DNA of 64,000 nucleotides from Shewanella xiamenensis (GTDB taxonomy: Bacteria; Pseudomonadota; Gammaproteobacteria; Enterobacterales; Shewanellaceae), in the NCBI RefSeq assembly GCF_014647135.1, contig NZ_BMOP01000008.1, positions 62,001 to 126,000 of the forward strand. Reading direction: 5' to 3'. Shown here piece by piece: positions 61,852 to 64,000 of this stretch. Below the pieces are notes generated by a model. That model saw only the letters and a list, made by a program, of their open reading frames with translations, had not been told where the DNA came from and did not search any database. Each line of letters opens with the position of its first letter. The first letter of the stretch is position 1. The position numbers and the translations under genes were made by a program.

Positions 61852-64000
61852 ATGCTCACCTCTGTGATCCGTTTTTCGCTCACTCAGCGACTTTTTGTGC
61901 TGATTGTGGCGCTGATCCTCATGTTGGCTGGCGCACGAGCTTGGTTTGCCATTCCCTTGGATGCCTTTCCGGATATTTCCCCAACCCAAGTGAAGATCAT
62001 CCTCAAGGCTCCCGGCATGACGCCGGAGGAAATCGAGGCCCAGATTACCGTCCCGATTGAAACCGAGCTGCTCGGCATTCCGCAGCAATCGATTCTACGC
62101 TCGACCACTAAGTATGCCATTAGCGATATCACCCTCGATTTTGAAGAAGGCACGGATATCTATTGGGCGCGCCAACAGGTGAGCGAGCGCCTCTCCGCGG
62201 TCTGGGACAGTTTTCCCGAAGGTGTGAGTGGCGGTGTGGCGCCCATGAGCACGCCGCTCAGTGAAATCTTTATGTTTTCACTCGAAAACCCCAATCTTTC
62301 CCTACTGGAGCGACGTCAATTACTCGAGTGGGAAATTCGGCCGCTGCTGCGCACAGTGCCGGGTGTTGCCGATGTGAATATCCTCGGCGGTTATGCCAAG
62401 AGTTTTAGCATCAGCCCCAATCCTGCGGCGATGGCGGCTGCGGGTGTGAGCTTTGCCGCGCTACAACAGGCAATTGTGGAGAATAATCACAACGAAGGTG
62501 CCGGTAAGCTCACCATAGGTACAGACACCATCATAGTGCGCTCCGAGGGACGCATCGATGATATCGACGAGCTTAAACTGCTAGTGATCAAAGCCGATAA
62601 TGCCAAAGTCTATCGCTTGCAGGATCTCGCCGATATCCAGATAGGCCACCTTGCACGCTACGGCGCCGTCACTAAGGATGGCAACGAAACCGCCGAAGCT
62701 TTAATCATTGCCCTCAAGGACGCCAATACGGCACAAGTGGTTAACAACATTAAGGAAAAACTGGCGCAAATCAGCCTGACTCTCCCCGAAGGCAGCCAGA
62801 TAAACACCTTTTACGACCGCGCTAACCTGATCAATACCGCTATTGAGACTATCTCCAATGCGCTATTCGAGGCCGTAGTGCTGGTCATCGTATTGCTGGC
62901 GCTGTTTTTAGGTAATGTGCGCGCCGCGTTAGTGGTGTCCCTGTCGCTACCGCTAGCCGCACTGTTCACCTTTTTGATGATGGATTACTTCAATCTCTCC
63001 GCTAACTTGATGAGTCTTGGAGGCCTCGTTATCGCTATCGGCATGTTGGTGGACTCCTCCGTGGTCGTGGTTGAAAACATGGTGAATTTAATCGCCACTA
63101 AACAGCGTTTGCCGCGTTTACACTTGATCTTTCGCGCCACCAAAGACGTCGCCATTCCCGTAGTATCGGGCACTGTTATCGTCATCATAGTGTTCTCGCC
63201 ACTGCTCACCCTCAGTGGTTTAGAAGGCAAACTCTTTACCCCAGTCGCCATCACCATAGTGTTTGCCATGCTGTCGGCGCTGGTGTTATCGCTGACCGTG
63301 ATCCCCGTGATTGCCTCGTATCTCGTTAACGAAAAGGCCGCGAAAGAACCTAAGGCCATCGAAAAGCTCAAGCATCTTTACCTTGGAAGCCTAAAAGCCT
63401 GCTTTGGTTGGCAAAAACCTTTTATGCTCACCGCCTTTAGCTTGCTGATCGTCAGTCTGGGCCTATTTAGTCTGGTGGGGAAAACCTTTATGCCGACCTT
63501 AGATGAGGGCGACATCATTCTCCAGTTAGAGAAATCCCCTTCGATTTCCCTCGACGCCTCCATCGCTATCGATAAACAGATCCAGCAAACACTGCTAAGC
63601 CAAATCCCCGAAATCAAACAGATGGTGGCACGCACTGGTGCCGATGAGATTGGTTTAGATCCCATGGGATTGAACGAAACCGATGTGTTTTTAGAACTGG
63701 CCCCACGCAGCGAATGGCGTTTTGCCACTAAAGAGCAGCTTATCGATGCCATCCGCACTGTGCTGCTTAAATATCCCGGCGTGAACTTTAACTTTACGCA
63801 ACCGATACAGATGCGTGTCTCCGAAATGCTCACAGGCAGTATCGGGGATGTCGCGATTAAAGTATTCGGTAATGATATCGAGACCTTAGGCAAACTCACC
63901 GGAGAGATAGAGCAACTGGTCACCGCCACTCAGGGCAGCGTCGACGTTAAGATGGCAATGATTGAAGGCAGCCCCTTTATCAATCTCACCTTAGATAACG
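61852..64000 (+). CDS. RND efflux transporter, CzcA/HME type (3' end cut)
   Basis: 716 codons are visible, of about 1020-1050 expected. The start MLTSVIRFSLTQRLFVLIVA, IPLDAFPDISPTQVKIILKA and PVSGTVIVIIVFSPLLTLSG place it in the HME (heavy-metal efflux) branch. The helix-4 motif is GLVIAIGMLVDSSVVVVENM, with one relay aspartate. This differs from the 'D-F-G-x-x-x-D-G' of Zn/Co/Ni pumps and from the 'A-I-G-A-x-V-D-A' of Cu/Ag pumps, so substrate cannot be assigned. It starts one base after the adaptor gene. The rest is beyond the window. Confidence 0.9.
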   Translation, partial: MLTSVIRFSLTQRLFVLIVALILMLAGARAWFAIPLDAFPDISPTQVKIILKAPGMTPEEIEAQITVPIETELLGIPQQSILRSTTKYAISDITLDFEEGTDIYWARQQVSERLSAVWDSFPEGVSGGVAPMSTPLSEIFMFSLENPNLSLLERRQLLEWEIRPLLRTVPGVADVNILGGYAKSFSISPNPAAMAAAGVSFAALQQAIVENNHNEGAGKLTIGTDTIIVRSEGRIDDIDELKLLVIKADNAKVYRLQDLADIQIGHLARYGAVTKDGNETAEALIIALKDANTAQVVNNIKEKLAQISLTLPEGSQINTFYDRANLINTAIETISNALFEAVVLVIVLLALFLGNVRAALVVSLSLPLAALFTFLMMDYFNLSANLMSLGGLVIAIGMLVDSSVVVVENMVNLIATKQRLPRLHLIFRATKDVAIPVVSGTVIVIIVFSPLLTLSGLEGKLFTPVAITIVFAMLSALVLSLTVIPVIASYLVNEKAAKEPKAIEKLKHLYLGSLKACFGWQKPFMLTAFSLLIVSLGLFSLVGKTFMPTLDEGDIILQLEKSPSISLDASIAIDKQIQQTLLSQIPEIKQMVARTGADEIGLDPMGLNETDVFLELAPRSEWRFATKEQLIDAIRTVLLKYPGVNFNFTQPIQMRVSEMLTGSIGDVAIKVFGNDIETLGKLTGEIEQLVTATQGSVDVKMAMIEGSPFINLTLDN

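Overview
The window looks like a chromosomal segment of a gammaproteobacterium of the genus Shewanella. The evidence is the AT-leaning gamma-type codon use, the greB-tex / ompR-envZ arrangement shared with enterics, abundant two-component and c-di-GMP genes, a GlyGly-CTERM surface protein, a TorF/Gcw_chp-type porin, and a DUF3612 XRE regulator. I could not run a database search, so the species is not assigned. No rRNA, tRNA, CRISPR array, prophage or complete insertion sequence was recognised.

Layout. 1-4.85 kb: tex (cut by the window edge) and greB, divergent from ompR-envZ. 4.9-17.3 kb: signalling region with a chemoreceptor; a DUF5666 lipoprotein beside a QseBC-like pair and a YgiW/BOF protein; a peroxiredoxin; a short accessory patch with a Phd/ParE toxin-antitoxin pair and two orphan genes; a GlyGly-CTERM protein; and a PepSY protein in operon with a PhoPQ-like pair. 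17.4-23.2 kb: a DUF3300 protein and a large MASE1-CHASE-PAS-PAS-GGDEF-EAL protein. 23.7-29.2 kb: cytochrome bo3 quinol oxidase operon cyoABCDE, with a possible small membrane protein upstream.

29.3-50 kb: the genes rsmJ, rlmJ, prlC and gor, which lie close together in E. coli, are present but spread apart by lytic transglycosylase/DUF3137/LemA genes, an AbgT-family transporter, an AcrAB-type RND pump, porins, a 3-methyladenine glycosylase, a GST and a thioesterase. 50.2-54.3 kb: an apparent operon of an overlooked 58-residue membrane protein, putP, proB and proA, joining proline import to proline synthesis. 54.8-55.1 kb: a dense non-coding hairpin element.

55.1-57.4 kb: the most unusual locus. 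A DUF3612 XRE regulator is divergent from a 187-residue protein that resembles malate synthase G without its catalytic barrel, and three in-phase direct repeats lie between them. 57.7-64 kb: a YeiH-type transporter, a 50-residue membrane protein, a membrane-anchored LuxR-type regulator, and a divergent three-gene RND efflux operon of the CzcCBA/CusCBA type that runs off the right edge.

Many boundaries are supported by convergent genes sharing strong intrinsic terminators. Several start sites were moved inward from the longest reading frame on the basis of ribosome binding sites and family N-termini.
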